Assembly (NCBI RefSeq): GCF_028283785.1
Contig: NZ_JAPWKB010000001.1
Location: 1-64,000 of the forward strand
DNA: 64,000 bases
Direction of reading: 5' to 3'
Source: Paraburkholderia sp.
Lineage (GTDB): Bacteria > Pseudomonadota > Gammaproteobacteria > Burkholderiales > Burkholderiaceae
Position 1 is the first letter of the stretch; each line of letters opens with the position of its first letter. Shown in pieces: positions 18,835 to 28,241 of the stretch. Position numbers and translations under genes: made by a program. Below the pieces are notes generated by a model. The model was not told the origin of the DNA, ran no database searches, and saw only the letters and a list, made by a program, of their open reading frames with translations.

Positions 18835-19340
18835 GCGACGATCGCCGCCGTTGTCACACGCCGGGCACAGTAATGGCTGCACAATCCCCCGTGGTATCCG
18901 GGATAACCGAGCATCTGAACGTCGTGCGGTGTTTGTTGAGGTGCGTCAATACGCCTCGGTGCGGCCACTTTCGGTCGCTTGCCGGTACGCGGTGGCGTAG
19001 AGGCCGCGTGCTATCATGATGTAAGCTATTTGGCTGTCGGGCGTGCTCTGAAAATTACATTTCCAGCCGCCCAACGCTGCCGGTTCGCCGCCGGTTTTAC
19101 CGGCGCGGCTTGGAAGATGCGGTTCCATGCTACCGGCTCGACCTCAGGCACAGGGTCTCCCTCACCCACGGTTGGCCGCGGCGCATGCCGCAACAATTCC
19201 TTGCTGCACGGTGAATCCGTCGCAGCGGCGACCGCGTAAATTTGAACACCCGGCTCGCGAGCGAACGTTTTCGTTCGCGTGCGGGGCGGCACTTGCAACA
19301 GACACAACAGACGTCGTATGCGTAGAACAGGGGTGGGACT
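18835..19340. other. 506-base gene-free region before the ferritin-like gene
   Basis: No credible gene is seen. A TATCAT hexamer at about 19012-19017 could serve as a -10 element and would give the ferritin-like mRNA a leader of roughly 320 bases. Within that leader there is a perfect 7-bp hairpin with a TTT loop (19089-19095 with 19099-19105) and other GC-rich inverted repeats. I do not recognise a known riboswitch class. Confidence 0.45.
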
Positions 19341-20213
19341 ATGAACACCATGCTTTATCCGGAACTTTATAAATCGCTCGAATCCGTTCGATGGGACATG
19401 GAGAAGGACATCCCCTGGGACAAATTCGACGCATCGCTCTTGACCGACGAGCAGGCCGCGACGATCAAGATGAACGCGATCACCGAGTGGTCGGCGCTGC
19501 CGGCAACGGAAATGTTCCTGCGTGACAACCATCACGACAGCGACTTCTCCGCGTTCATGAGCGTGTGGTTTTTCGAAGAGCAGAAGCATTCGCTGGTGCT
19601 GATGGAATATCTGCGCCGCTTCAAGCCGGAAATGGTGCCGACCGAAGAAGAACTGCACGCCGTGCGCTTCGAATTCGATCCGGCGCCGCCGCTCGAAACG
19701 CTGATGCTGCACTTCTGCGGCGAAATCCGCCTGAATCACTGGTATCGCCGTGCTGCCGAATGGCACACCGAGCCGGTCATCAAGCAGATCTACGAAACCA
19801 TCTCGCGCGACGAGGCGCGTCATGGCGGCGCGTATCTGCGCTACATGAAGAAGGCGATGGCGCAAACCGGCGACATCGCGCGTGCGGCTTTCGCGAAGAT
19901 CGGCGTGTTGATGGCGTCGGCGCGTCGTACGGAAAAACCGCTGCATCCGACCAACCTTCACGTCAACCAGGCGCTGTTCCCGCGCGACACGATCCAGTCG
20001 CGTCTGCCCGATCCGGAATGGCTCGAACGCTGGCTCGACGAACAGATCCGTTTCGACGACGGCTGGGAAAAGAAGGTTGTCGAGCGGATTCTGCACAACC
20101 TGTCCATTCTGTTCGAGCGCACCTTCAACACCGCGCAGGAACTGAACCGCTACCGCAAGGAAGTCGTCAACCGGCTGGCGGCTGACACCAAGTCGGCGGA
20201 ACAGCCGGCCTGA
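19341..20213 (+). CDS. Ferritin-like di-iron domain protein
   Basis: A 290-residue, soluble, mostly helical protein. It contains the paired carboxylate/histidine motifs of the ferritin-like di-iron superfamily: MNAITEWSALPATEMFL, WFFEEQKHSLVL (ExxH), FCGEIRLNHWYRRAAEWHTE and SRDEARHGGAYL (ExxH). The spacing is like acyl-ACP desaturases and related oxygenases rather than ferritin. No partner reductase is nearby and no substrate can be named. It has its own long leader and a strong terminator, so it is an independent transcription unit. Confidence 0.8.
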   Translation: MNTMLYPELYKSLESVRWDMEKDIPWDKFDASLLTDEQAATIKMNAITEWSALPATEMFLRDNHHDSDFSAFMSVWFFEEQKHSLVLMEYLRRFKPEMVPTEEELHAVRFEFDPAPPLETLMLHFCGEIRLNHWYRRAAEWHTEPVIKQIYETISRDEARHGGAYLRYMKKAMAQTGDIARAAFAKIGVLMASARRTEKPLHPTNLHVNQALFPRDTIQSRLPDPEWLERWLDEQIRFDDGWEKKVVERILHNLSILFERTFNTAQELNRYRKEVVNRLAADTKSAEQPA

Positions 20214-20230
20214 CGGTCACGACATCGAAA

Positions 20231-20264
20231 CGGCCCGGCAAGCGCAAGCTTGCCGGGCCGTTTT
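20231..20264 (+). terminator. Intrinsic terminator after the ferritin-like gene
   Basis: A perfect 13-bp stem (20231-20243 with 20248-20260) around a GCAA tetraloop, followed by TTTT, 17 bases after the stop codon. Confidence 0.9.
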
Positions 20265-20308
20265 GTATCGTCGCGGCGATTTTTCATTTCCGACTACTGT
20301 AGATACCC

Positions 20309-20791
20309 ATGCCTGCCACTTTTGAACGCAAGCTCATGACGCGCGACGCGCTCGCGCAACTTCGTCCGTCGCTGCCGGGTCCGGTGGTGTTCACCAACGG
20401 CGTCTTCGACATCCTGCATCGCGGACACGTCACGTATCTGGCCGACGCGAAGGCGCTCGGCGCGGTGCTGATCGTCGGCGTGAATAGCGACGCGTCGGTG
20501 AAGCGGCTCGGCAAGGGCGACGATCGTCCGATCAACACCGAAGCCGACCGGATGGCGTTGCTGGCCGCGCTCGAAAGCGTCGATTACGTGGTGTGTTTCG
20601 GCGAGCAGACGCCCGTCGATCTGATCGGCGCGCTGCGCCCGGACGTGCTCGTCAAAGGCGGCGATTACGATATGGACGCGTTGCCGGAATCGGCGTTGGT
20701 GCGAGGCTGGGGCGGTCGCGCGCTGGCGATTCCGTTCGAACACGATCGCTCGACCACCAAGCTGTTGAAGAAGGTTCGCGAGCAGGGCTGA
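20309..20791 (+). CDS. hldC: D-glycero-beta-D-manno-heptose 1-phosphate adenylyltransferase
   Basis: A 160-residue nucleotidyltransferase, the free-standing form of the C-terminal half of HldE (also called RfaE2). It adds AMP to heptose 1-phosphate for LPS inner-core synthesis. The HxGH motif is HRGHVTYL within FTNGVFDILHRGHVTYL, and the second signature GWGGRALAIPFEHDRSTTKLL is typical. It converges on the small membrane protein gene 25 bases downstream. The kinase partner is not in the window, as expected where the two functions are separate genes. Confidence 0.92.
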   Translation: MPATFERKLMTRDALAQLRPSLPGPVVFTNGVFDILHRGHVTYLADAKALGAVLIVGVNSDASVKRLGKGDDRPINTEADRMALLAALESVDYVVCFGEQTPVDLIGALRPDVLVKGGDYDMDALPESALVRGWGGRALAIPFEHDRSTTKLLKKVREQG

Positions 20792-20815
20792 GCGCGCCGC
20801 CGGCGCAGCCCGCGC

Positions 20816-21067
20816 TTATTGCGACAGCGCCGACGCCGCCACGGCCGGTGCGGGCATCGGACCGCCGATCACCGGCTGATCGGCCGCTTGCGACGGCAAG
20901 ATCGCGCGCACCTGCAACATCTCCGGATGCACCTGCCGGTCCAGATGATGCATTTCGCGCGGACCCGCAATCGGATCGGGTCCGAATACGCCGCGCACGG
21001 TCACGAACGCCAGCAGATTGGCGAGAAACAGAATGGCGATCAGCCAGCTCAACCAGCGCAAACTCAT
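20816..21067 (-). CDS. Small membrane-anchored protein downstream of coaX
   Basis: An 83-residue protein with one N-terminal membrane span (MSLRWLSWLIAILFLANLLAFVTV, about residues 5-24) and a short periplasmic part rich in Pro and Ala (GPREMHHLDRQVHPEMLQVRAIL). No domain is recognised and no SPOR domain is present. It starts 43 bases after coaX in the same direction and is likely the last gene of birA-coaX. The ATG at 21067 is chosen because it begins right before the membrane span and has GGAGAT upstream. Confidence 0.65.
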   Translation of the reverse strand: MSLRWLSWLIAILFLANLLAFVTVRGVFGPDPIAGPREMHHLDRQVHPEMLQVRAILPSQAADQPVIGGPMPAPAVAASALSQ

Positions 21068-21110
21068 CGGGAAATCTCCGTTGAAGGGTAGGGCCGCGAC
21101 ATCGTCCCGG

Positions 21111-21980
21111 TCACGCGTGACGCACGGCAAAGCTTTCGGCTGCGATCAGCGCCAGCCCGGACAATACCAGCGAGTCGTGCCGCGTATGCGGCACATTGAG
21201 GGCGGCCGTCACTTCGTCGGCGGCACCGCCGCTGACGATCAACCGCACCGGCATCCGCCATTCGTCCTGCAGGTCATGCCACATCCGTTCGATCAGTCCG
21301 GCCTGCGCCAGCGCGCATCCGGCCGAGAGCGAGCGCGGGGTATCGGTGGCGAAAAACGGGCCGCGTCGCGTGACGGCGTTGGCTTCGCCCGCTTCATCGC
21401 CTTTCCCGATGCTTGCGCCTGTCGCCAGCAAACCCCGCGCGGACGACGCGTCGAGCGTCGGCAATTGTGCGGTGTGCTCGCCGAGCGAACGCATCATCAG
21501 CGTCCAGCCCGGCGCGATCAAACCACCGACGAACGTGCCGTCCGCGCGCAATGCTTCGAGCGTGGTGGCCGTACCGAAGGTCGCGATCAGCAGCGGTTCG
21601 TCCGGAAACGCGGCGTGCGCGCCGATCATGCCCGCCCATCGGTCGCTGCCGAGTGCCGACGGCGTCGTGTAGCGATTGGTGACGCCGCCTTGCTTCGCGG
21701 ATGCGCGGATCGTCGTGCGCGGCACGTCGCGAAAACGCGCGTCGAGCAATACGTCGATGCGCGCAGCGACCGCCTGACCGGCAACGTTCGAGATCCACAC
21801 GCCACGCGGCGTGGGCAATTCGGGCCATTCGGACGGCATCGCGAACGCCGCGTCCTGCGCCGGCGATGCGTCGCGATGCGCAAATACGCCGCTCGCGAGC
21901 CGCGTGCCGTCGGGCTGCGCCATCGCCCATTTGACGCGGCTGTTGCCCGCGTCGATCAGCAGAAACGGCGCGTCGCTCAT
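21111..21980 (-). CDS. coaX: Type III pantothenate kinase
   Basis: A 289-residue ASKHA-fold kinase that phosphorylates pantothenate, the first step of CoA synthesis. The phosphate-binding start [14 protein letters not shown], the [17 protein letters not shown] motif, and the [25 protein letters not shown] segment are all characteristic. The start overlaps the end of birA by four bases (ATGA), indicating translational coupling; birA-coaX pairs are common in betaproteobacteria. Confidence 0.95.
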   Translation of the reverse strand: MSDAPFLLIDAGNSRVKWAMAQPDGTRLASGVFAHRDASPAQDAAFAMPSEWPELPTPRGVWISNVAGQAVAARIDVLLDARFRDVPRTTIRASAKQGGVTNRYTTPSALGSDRWAGMIGAHAAFPDEPLLIATFGTATTLEALRADGTFVGGLIAPGWTLMMRSLGEHTAQLPTLDASSARGLLATGASIGKGDEAGEANAVTRRGPFFATDTPRSLSAGCALAQAGLIERMWHDLQDEWRMPVRLIVSGGAADEVTAALNVPHTRHDSLVLSGLALIAAESFAVRHA

Positions 21981-22951
21981 TGCGGCGTATCCGCGAGACG
22001 CAACGACACGTCGCCGGTCGAAATGGACTGACGGCCCGATGCCGTGTCGAGCAGCAACTGGCCGGTTTCATCGACGCCCGCAGCTATGCCCCGGGCGATT
22101 TCCACGCCCTGTTCGAGCAGCACGACTTCCCGTCCGGCATACGCGTGGCACGCGTTCCAGCGCGGCTGGAACGGCGCGAAACCTTCCGCGCCGAAGCGCA
22201 GCAACGCCGGTTCGAGCGCGTTAAGTTCCGCCGCGAGCGTGTGCGTCAGATTGGCGTTGGGCAGCGCGCGCGACAACGCGGTCGGCTGGGTGCCACGTGC
22301 CTGGGCGGGCACGTCCTTGTTCAGCGCGCCGACTTTCGCGGCTAGCTGCTCCGCGCCCTTCACGTTGGTGCCGATACCGATCACAACCGCAGTCGCGTCG
22401 GCCGTGCTCCATGCCGTTTCGATCAGGATGCCGGCGAGCTTGTCGCCTTCGAGCAGAATGTCGTTCGGCCATTTCAGCGCAATCTGGCCGGGACCGGGCA
22501 GATCGACGGCCGGTGCGCCAGGCGTGCCTTGTGCGCCGCCGTTTTCCGCCAGCAACGCGCGCAAGCCATCGACCAGCGCCACGCCGACCGCGAGACTCAA
22601 CCCCGCCAGACCTTCCAGCGGTCGCGGCAGCACGCACGCAACCGAAAACAGCAGCGCATTGCCCGGCTCCGCGTACCACGGACGACCACGGCGTCCGCGC
22701 CCGGCGGTTTGCAGATACGCGACGCGGACGATCGGTCGCGGCAGCGCGTCGGCGGTGCGCGGCAGCGTCTTGACGCGCGCCATCAGGTCGGCGTTGGTCG
22801 AGCCGGTTTCCTCGACGATTTCGATCGGCCAGTCGTGCGCGTGCGCGCCGAACAGCGCGACGGCCCGCTCGCGGTCGATGCGCCAGTCGGCGGACGCAGC
22901 GCCGTGCGTGGAGGACGGATTGGACGAATCAGCAGGGTTCTTGGCGGTCAT
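21977..22951 (-). CDS. birA: Biotin-protein ligase
   Basis: A 324-residue ligase that attaches biotin to carboxylase carrier proteins. The catalytic core shows [13 protein letters not shown], the biotinyl-AMP loop [20 protein letters not shown], and [19 protein letters not shown]. The C-terminal cap domain ([29 protein letters not shown]) is present. There is no N-terminal helix-turn-helix, so unlike E. coli BirA it should not repress transcription. The gap between its ATG and a TACAAT hexamer is only seven bases, hinting at a leaderless or near-leaderless mRNA. Confidence 0.93.
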   Translation of the reverse strand: MTAKNPADSSNPSSTHGAASADWRIDRERAVALFGAHAHDWPIEIVEETGSTNADLMARVKTLPRTADALPRPIVRVAYLQTAGRGRRGRPWYAEPGNALLFSVACVLPRPLEGLAGLSLAVGVALVDGLRALLAENGGAQGTPGAPAVDLPGPGQIALKWPNDILLEGDKLAGILIETAWSTADATAVVIGIGTNVKGAEQLAAKVGALNKDVPAQARGTQPTALSRALPNANLTHTLAAELNALEPALLRFGAEGFAPFQPRWNACHAYAGREVVLLEQGVEIARGIAAGVDETGQLLLDTASGRQSISTGDVSLRLADTPQ

Positions 22952-22958
22952 GTCTCAT

Positions 22959-22964
22959 ATTGTA
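22959..22964 (-). promoter_or_regulatory. Candidate -10 element for birA
   Basis: TACAAT on the minus strand. Transcription would begin at about 22952, next to the birA start codon. No clear -35 hexamer is seen. Confidence 0.35.
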
Positions 22965-23053
22965 GCGAGAGGGTTGCGCGGCGGCGCGTGGAAACGCACC
23001 TTCGTGGGCGCGAAGTGCGTGCCGCCATGAACCCTTGGGATCGAGACGTTCGC

Positions 23054-23059
23054 TACAAT
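23054..23059 (+). promoter_or_regulatory. Candidate -10 element for the Mla-type operon
   Basis: TACAAT in the context CGCTACAATGG, about 33 bases before the TTG start of the permease gene. The -35 region is not convincing. Confidence 0.4.
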
Positions 23060-23092
23060 GGCCGCTGATCCGACAACCGAGTCCCGCGATCC

Positions 23093-24253
23093 TTGAACTA
23101 CGACACTCCGCCCGGCCTTGACGTCGCGGCTGGCAGCCAGGGCAAGATCGTCCGGCTTTCCGGCCAGTGGACGGCGCTTGCACTCGCACGCGATCGCTCG
23201 CGCGGTCGGGTGATGCCGCGTCTGCATGCATTGATCGACGGTGCGCCCGGTGCCACCGCGAATACCGAAGCGGTCGGCCAGTGGGATCTGTCGCGCATCG
23301 AACGGATGGACCACGTCGGCGGACAGGCGCTGTGGCGCGTCTGGGGCCGCAAGATGCCGTCGTGCATGATCGATCTGACCGCAACCCAGCGCGATATCTT
23401 CGAGCGCATCGCGTTGCTCGACAGCATGCGCGAGCCCGCCGAACCGGTGGTCCGCTACGATCCGTTCACGCGCCTCGGCCTCGCGATCTTCTCGTTCTTC
23501 GAGCATATGTACGGCGGGATCGGCATGCTCGGGCGCGTGGTGCTCGACTGCTTCGCGATCGTCCGCAAGCCGAAGATCGCGCCGTGGACCGAAATCTCCG
23601 CGAACATCTACAACGCGGGCACCAAGGCATTGCCGATCACCGCGCTGGTCGCGTTTCTGATCGGCATCGTGCTGAGTTATCTGTCCGCGCAGCAGTTGCG
23701 GATATTCGGCGCCAACCAGTTCATCGTGAATATTCTCGGGCTGTCGGTGATTCGTGAACTCGGGCCGGTGCTGTCGGCGATTCTGGTCGCGGGCCGCTCG
23801 GGTTCCGCGATCACCGCGCAGATCGGCGTGATGCGCGTCACCGAAGAACTCGACGCGATGCGCGTGATGGGCATCCCGCACGGCTTGCGGCTGATCCTGC
23901 CGCGCGTCGTCGCGCTCGGCATCGCGATGCCGCTGCTGGTGATGTGGACCAACATCATCGCGCTGACCGGCGGCGCACTGGCCGCGAAGGTCGTGCTCGG
24001 CATCGACATGAGCTATTTCGCGCGTTCGCTGCCGGGCGTCGTGCCGGTCGCGAATCTGTGGATCGGACTCGGCAAGGGCGTGGCGTTCGGCATGCTGATC
24101 GCGATCGTCGGCTGCCATTTCGGCTTTCGGATCAAGGCGAATTCGAAGAGCCTGGGCGAAGGCACTACCACCTCCGTGGTCACGTCGATCACCATCGTGA
24201 TCCTCGCCGACGCGGTGTTTGCGATCCTGTTCCAGAACGTGGGGCTCGGATGA
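23093..24253 (+). CDS. mlaE: MlaE-family lipid ABC transporter permease with N-terminal STAS-like domain
   Basis: A 386-residue protein. Residues 1-120 resemble a STAS/MlaB-like domain (GQWDLSRIERMDHVGGQALWRVWG), and the rest is an MlaE permease of about five spans, with the family signatures VIRELGPVLSAILVAGRSGSAITAQIG and VMGIPHGLRLILPRVVALGIAMP. It forms the membrane core of an importer/exporter of phospholipids between the two membranes. The reading has a TTG start; no upstream in-frame ATG or GTG exists, and starting at the next ATG would cut the STAS-like part. It overlaps the ATPase gene by four bases. Confidence 0.9.
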   Translation: MNYDTPPGLDVAAGSQGKIVRLSGQWTALALARDRSRGRVMPRLHALIDGAPGATANTEAVGQWDLSRIERMDHVGGQALWRVWGRKMPSCMIDLTATQRDIFERIALLDSMREPAEPVVRYDPFTRLGLAIFSFFEHMYGGIGMLGRVVLDCFAIVRKPKIAPWTEISANIYNAGTKALPITALVAFLIGIVLSYLSAQQLRIFGANQFIVNILGLSVIRELGPVLSAILVAGRSGSAITAQIGVMRVTEELDAMRVMGIPHGLRLILPRVVALGIAMPLLVMWTNIIALTGGALAAKVVLGIDMSYFARSLPGVVPVANLWIGLGKGVAFGMLIAIVGCHFGFRIKANSKSLGEGTTTSVVTSITIVILADAVFAILFQNVGLG

Positions 24254-25128
24254 CCGCGCCGCTGACCCGTTCCGTGCGCGGCCAGCCCGCGCCCGAGATT
24301 GCCGAGCCGGTGATCGAAGTCCGCGATCTGACCAAGCGCTACGGTCGCAACATCATCCATCAGCATCTGAATTTCGATGTGCGGCGCGGCGAGATCGTGT
24401 CGCTGGTCGGCGGGTCGGGCTCCGGCAAGACCACGCTGGTGCGGCAGATTCTCAATCTCGAATCGCCCACGTCGGGCACCGTCAAGGTGTTCGGCCAGGA
24501 TCAGGCCACCATCGACCCGGACGCGGCGCGGCTGATGCGCAGCCGGGTCGGGATGCTGTTCCAGCAGGGCGCGCTGTTTTCGTCGCTGTCGGTGTTCGAC
24601 AACATCGCGCAACCGTTGCGCGAACTCGGCAAGGTGCCGCCCGATCTGCTGCGCGACATCGTGATGCTGAAGCTGGAGATGGTCGGCTTGCCATGCAAGC
24701 ACGCGTCGAAAATGCCGGCGGCGCTGTCGGGCGGGATGGTCAAGCGTGTCGGCATTGCCCGCGCGATCGCGCTCGAACCGGAACTGCTGTTCCTCGACGA
24801 ACCGACCGCCGGACTCGATCCGAAAGCCTCCGACGAGTTCGTCGAACTGATCGGCACGCTGCATCGGGCGCTCGGGTTGACTGTCGTGATGGTCACGCAC
24901 GATCTCGACACGATGGTCGCGCTGTCCACGCGGGTCGCGGTGCTGGCCGATCGCAAAGTGCTGGTGGCCGCGCCGGTCGAAGAAGCGGCGGGCGTCGATC
25001 ATCCGTTCATCCGCGAATATTTCCTCGGACTGCGCGGGCGCCGCGCGTTGCAGGCGCTGCCGCCGGAGCGCCGCGCGAAGCTGCCCGCCGCGGCACTCGA
25101 ACCCGCGTCGTCCGAATTGCCGCTGTGA
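24250..25128 (+). CDS. mlaF: MlaF-type lipid ABC transporter ATP-binding protein
   Basis: A 292-residue ABC ATPase: Walker A GGSGSGKTTL, Q-loop MLFQQGALFSSLSVFDNIAQPLRE, signature LSGGMVKR, Walker B LLFLDEPTAGLDP and H-switch VMVTHDLDT. The FQQGALFSSLSVFDN sequence is typical of Mla/Ttg2 ATPases. The C-terminus carries an extra Ala/Pro-rich tail. It overlaps the permease gene (ATGA) and is followed 16 bases later by the MCE-domain gene, so the whole set is one operon. Confidence 0.93.
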   Translation: MTAPLTRSVRGQPAPEIAEPVIEVRDLTKRYGRNIIHQHLNFDVRRGEIVSLVGGSGSGKTTLVRQILNLESPTSGTVKVFGQDQATIDPDAARLMRSRVGMLFQQGALFSSLSVFDNIAQPLRELGKVPPDLLRDIVMLKLEMVGLPCKHASKMPAALSGGMVKRVGIARAIALEPELLFLDEPTAGLDPKASDEFVELIGTLHRALGLTVVMVTHDLDTMVALSTRVAVLADRKVLVAAPVEEAAGVDHPFIREYFLGLRGRRALQALPPERRAKLPAAALEPASSELPL

Positions 25129-25144
25129 ACCACGGAACCTGACA

Positions 25145-26107
25145 ATGGAAAACAAATCACACGCCTTCTGGGCTGGGCTTTTCACGGTGGCGCTGCTGGC
25201 GGCCGTCGCGGCGGCGGCGTTCCTGTTCAACGTGGATCGCGCCGTGCGGGTGCCGTACGACCTGATCGCGCGCACCAACGTGACCGGTCTGTACGCCGAC
25301 GCGGCGGTCCGGTATCGCGGGCTCGACGTGGGCAAGGTGCAGAGCATCAAGTTCGATCCCGCCAATCCGGGACAGATCCTGATCCGGATTCTGGTCGACA
25401 CACATACGCCGATCACCCGTTCGACCTATGGTAGCCTCGGCTTCCAGGGCGTCACCGGCATTGCTTTCATTCAGCTTGACGACACGGGCCGCGATACGTC
25501 GCCGCTGGCGTCGTCGGACAAGCAGATTGCTCAGTTGCCGATGCATCCGGGCCTGCTCGATCAGTTGCAAAAGCGCGGTGACGTGCTGCTGCGCAAGCTC
25601 GAAATGGTCGCGGACGACGTCGATAAACTGCTGTCGCCCGAAATGCGTACGCAGTTGCTCGGCACGGCGGCCAGCCTGCAACACGCCGCCGACGGCGTCA
25701 CGACGCTGACGCAGCAGGTCGCGCCCGTGGCAGGCAAGCTGCCCGCCACGCTCGATCAACTGGACCGGACGCTCGCGTCCACCAATACGCTGATCACCAC
25801 GCTGAACAAGCCCGATGGGCCGTTCGAAACCAATCTGAACAAGGTCGGCACGGCTGCGGCCCAGGCCGGCGACGCGCTGACATCGATGGATTCGTCGTTG
25901 CAGGATCTGTCGGCGCAAGTCGGCTACGAAACCTTGCCGCGCGTCAATTCGCTGGCCGACGACGTCCGCTCGGCGGCGCGCTCGGTCGATCGCGCCGCCG
26001 ACACCTTCAGCTCCAGTCCGCGCAGCGTGCTGTTCGGCGCACCGCCCGCCGCGCCCGGCCCCGGCGAGCGCGGCTTCGTGTGGCCTGCGGCTCGCGCGGC
26101 ACAATGA
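25145..26107 (+). CDS. mlaD: MlaD-like MCE-domain periplasmic lipid-binding protein
   Basis: A 320-residue protein with one N-terminal membrane span (about residues 9-31, FWAGLFTVALLAAVAAAAFLF) followed by a single MCE domain (VTGLYADAAVRYRGLDVGKVQSIKFDP... GITGIAFIQLD) and a long helical tail. MCE proteins form hexameric rings that conduct lipids through the periplasm. The longer C-terminal part than E. coli MlaD (183 residues) suggests a PqiB/LetB-like or tail-extended form that can reach further toward the outer membrane. Confidence 0.9.
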   Translation: MENKSHAFWAGLFTVALLAAVAAAAFLFNVDRAVRVPYDLIARTNVTGLYADAAVRYRGLDVGKVQSIKFDPANPGQILIRILVDTHTPITRSTYGSLGFQGVTGIAFIQLDDTGRDTSPLASSDKQIAQLPMHPGLLDQLQKRGDVLLRKLEMVADDVDKLLSPEMRTQLLGTAASLQHAADGVTTLTQQVAPVAGKLPATLDQLDRTLASTNTLITTLNKPDGPFETNLNKVGTAAAQAGDALTSMDSSLQDLSAQVGYETLPRVNSLADDVRSAARSVDRAADTFSSSPRSVLFGAPPAAPGPGERGFVWPAARAAQ

Positions 26108-26124
26108 TTCAAGAGGAAATAGTC

Positions 26125-26796
26125 ATGTCTGATTCGATTCACTCCACGTTCGTCCGACGCCGATCCGCGCGCTTCAACCCGTTCGCGTCGTTCGGCGCAT
26201 CGTTCGGCGCGGCGCTGCTGGCGTTCGGCGCGCTGCTCGCGCTCGGCGGCTGCGCGGGCACGCCGTCGGCGATCGCCGATATCCGCTACGACTTCGGACC
26301 GCCGAATCCGCCGGCGTCGGCGGGCACGATGCCGGCCGTCAAGGTGGTGGACGTCGGTGCGCCGGACGTCCTCAATAGCGACAAGCTGATCTATCGCCTC
26401 GGCTACGCGGACGCGCAGCAAACCGCGTCGTACGCGAACAGCCACTGGACGATGGCGCCGTCGCAATTGCTGACGCAGCGTCTGCGCACCGCGTTGTCGT
26501 CGCGCGGCACCGTGCTGACCGGCGCGGACAGTGTGCCCGCGCCGATGCTGAAGGTCGATCTGTCCGAGTTCGAGCAGGTTTTCGACAGTTCCAGCGAAAG
26601 CCATGCGGCCGTCACCGCCCGCGCGACGCTGTTCCAGGGCGGCAAGGTGCTGGGTCAGCGCACCTTCGTCGCGCGCGCGCCCGCGCAGACGCCGGACGCG
26701 GCGGGCGGCGCGCAGGCGCTCGCCGCCGCCAGCGACGACCTGATCGCGCAGATCGGCGCATGGCTCGGCGTGCAGGCGCTGGTCGCCGCGCAATAA
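26125..26796 (+). CDS. ABC-type transport auxiliary lipoprotein (PqiC-like)
   Basis: A 223-residue lipoprotein. After an unusually long basic N-region it has a hydrophobic stretch ending in a lipobox LGGC (Cys43). The mature part matches the ABC-transport auxiliary component family: YDFGPPNPP near the start, LIYRLGYADAQQTASYANSHWTMAPSQLLTQRL and a C-terminal ALAAASDDLIAQIGAWL. Such lipoproteins sit at the outer membrane and complete MCE-type lipid pathways. It follows mlaD by 17 bases with AAGAGGA as ribosome-binding site. Confidence 0.88.
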   Translation: MSDSIHSTFVRRRSARFNPFASFGASFGAALLAFGALLALGGCAGTPSAIADIRYDFGPPNPPASAGTMPAVKVVDVGAPDVLNSDKLIYRLGYADAQQTASYANSHWTMAPSQLLTQRLRTALSSRGTVLTGADSVPAPMLKVDLSEFEQVFDSSSESHAAVTARATLFQGGKVLGQRTFVARAPAQTPDAAGGAQALAAASDDLIAQIGAWLGVQALVAAQ

Positions 26797-26887
26797 TGAC
26801 CGTCAGGGCCGGGCCGCGCGCCGTTCGATGCGGCGTCACCCGGCCGTCACCCATCTTCCGTCTCACCAACCCGCACCGACGCCCCGC

Positions 26888-28045
26888 ATGAACGTCAAGA
26901 CGTGGCAGCGCCAACCGTCCGCGCTCGCGAGACAGGCGCTGGCGCTTTACACCGCGCTGATCGTCTACGGCTCGTGGTATCCGTTCGTCGGCTGGCGCTC
27001 GCTCGGCATTGGTCCGTTCGCGTTTCTCAACGATCCCATTCCGCAATATCTGACGGCGTTCGATGTCGTCACCAACGTGCTCGGCTATATGCCGTTCGGC
27101 GCGCTGCTGGTGCTCGCCGTCTATCCACGCTGGCGCGGCACGCTCGCGGTGCTGTTTGCGGTCGTGCTCGGCGGTCTGCTGTCGGGCGCGATGGAATCGG
27201 TGCAGACCTATTTGCCGACCCGCGTCGCATCGAATCTCGATCTCGCCGCGAACACGCTGGGCGCCTTGTTCGGCGCGGCCGCGATGGCGCCCGCCACCGG
27301 CGCGCTGCTCGATCGCGGCTTGCTGCGTCGCTTGCGGATGCTGTGGTTCGAGCGCGATAGCGCGGCGCTCGTGTGTCTGGCCGTGTTGTGGCCGTTCGCG
27401 ACGATGTTTCCCGCGCCGCGTCTGTTCGGCGTCGGCGCGTGGCCGCACGCGCTGTGGTTGCGGTTCGACACCACCATGCAGGATGCGCTGCTCGCGTGGA
27501 CGCCGGTTGCGTGGGATGTCGAAAGCTGGCCGGATCTCGTCAGCGACTGGCTGCCCGACGACGCGTGGGAGGCGCTGATCGCCACCTTCGACCTGTTCGG
27601 CGCGATCGCGCTCGCGTCGTTGCCGATTCGCGCCCAGGCGCCGCGCGTGCGTCTGGTGCTGGCGTTCGTCGTGGTGACGCTCGGCGTCAAGGTGGGCGCA
27701 ACCTTTCTGCAATCGCAATCCGGGCTTGCGTTCGACTGGGCGACGCCGGGCGGCCTGATCGGCCTCGTATGCGGGACGGCGGCGGGGCTGGCCTCGCTGC
27801 GTCTGTCGCGGCGCTGGCGCATGACGTGCGCGGCGATCGCGCTGATCCTCGCGCTGGTCAGCGTCAATCTGTTGCCGGTGAATCCGTATTTCGACGTGGT
27901 GCTGGCCGACTGGCGGCAAGGCCGGTATCTGCATTTCAACGGACTCGCGCGCTGGCTGGCGTGGATGTGGCCGTACGCGGCGCTGATCCTGATCGCGCTG
28001 ACAGTGGAACGCGCGTGGCTCAAGCGACGCCGCGAACGCAGGTAG
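26888..28045 (+). CDS. VanZ-family integral membrane protein
   Basis: A 385-residue membrane protein with roughly nine to ten spans. The N-terminal third fits the VanZ-like domain: TALIVYGSWYPFVGWRS, DVVTNVLGYMPFGALLVL, AMESVQTYLPTRVASNLDLAANTLGALFGA. The C-terminal part has additional spans and an Arg-rich tail. VanZ proteins are linked to teicoplanin resistance in Gram-positives, but the role in proteobacteria is unknown. It follows the lipid-transport operon by 91 bases in the same direction and may be co-transcribed. Confidence 0.82.
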   Translation: MNVKTWQRQPSALARQALALYTALIVYGSWYPFVGWRSLGIGPFAFLNDPIPQYLTAFDVVTNVLGYMPFGALLVLAVYPRWRGTLAVLFAVVLGGLLSGAMESVQTYLPTRVASNLDLAANTLGALFGAAAMAPATGALLDRGLLRRLRMLWFERDSAALVCLAVLWPFATMFPAPRLFGVGAWPHALWLRFDTTMQDALLAWTPVAWDVESWPDLVSDWLPDDAWEALIATFDLFGAIALASLPIRAQAPRVRLVLAFVVVTLGVKVGATFLQSQSGLAFDWATPGGLIGLVCGTAAGLASLRLSRRWRMTCAAIALILALVSVNLLPVNPYFDVVLADWRQGRYLHFNGLARWLAWMWPYAALILIALTVERAWLKRRRERR

Positions 28046-28126
28046 CGGCCGCAACCGGCAGTAGGGGCGGGCCCGTTTCTGGCTGGCAGATCGAGCGGCG
28101 ACGACCGGCGGCGCGATGCCGCGCTC

Positions 28127-28132
28127 GCTATA
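28127..28132 (+). promoter_or_regulatory. TATAAT -10 element upstream of the ferredoxin gene
   Basis: A perfect TATAAT in the context CGCTATAATCG, about 110 bases before the ferredoxin start. It fits a sigma-70 promoter for the ferredoxin and the following hydrolase gene. Confidence 0.5.
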
Positions 28133-28241
28133 ATCGTCGCAAAATCGAAGACAGCTTCCGCCTTGGGCCGAACGCCGTCCCCACGCGCGCCGTGTTGCTT
28201 TCAGCGCGCATTTATCCTTTCAGTCTCGTTCCCCGGACATC

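Noticed and set aside
23058..23096. A 12-codon ATG ORF whose TGA overlaps the TTG start of the Mla permease
   Set aside because: Its ATG lies inside the likely -10 hexamer, so it would not be transcribed; no ribosome-binding site.
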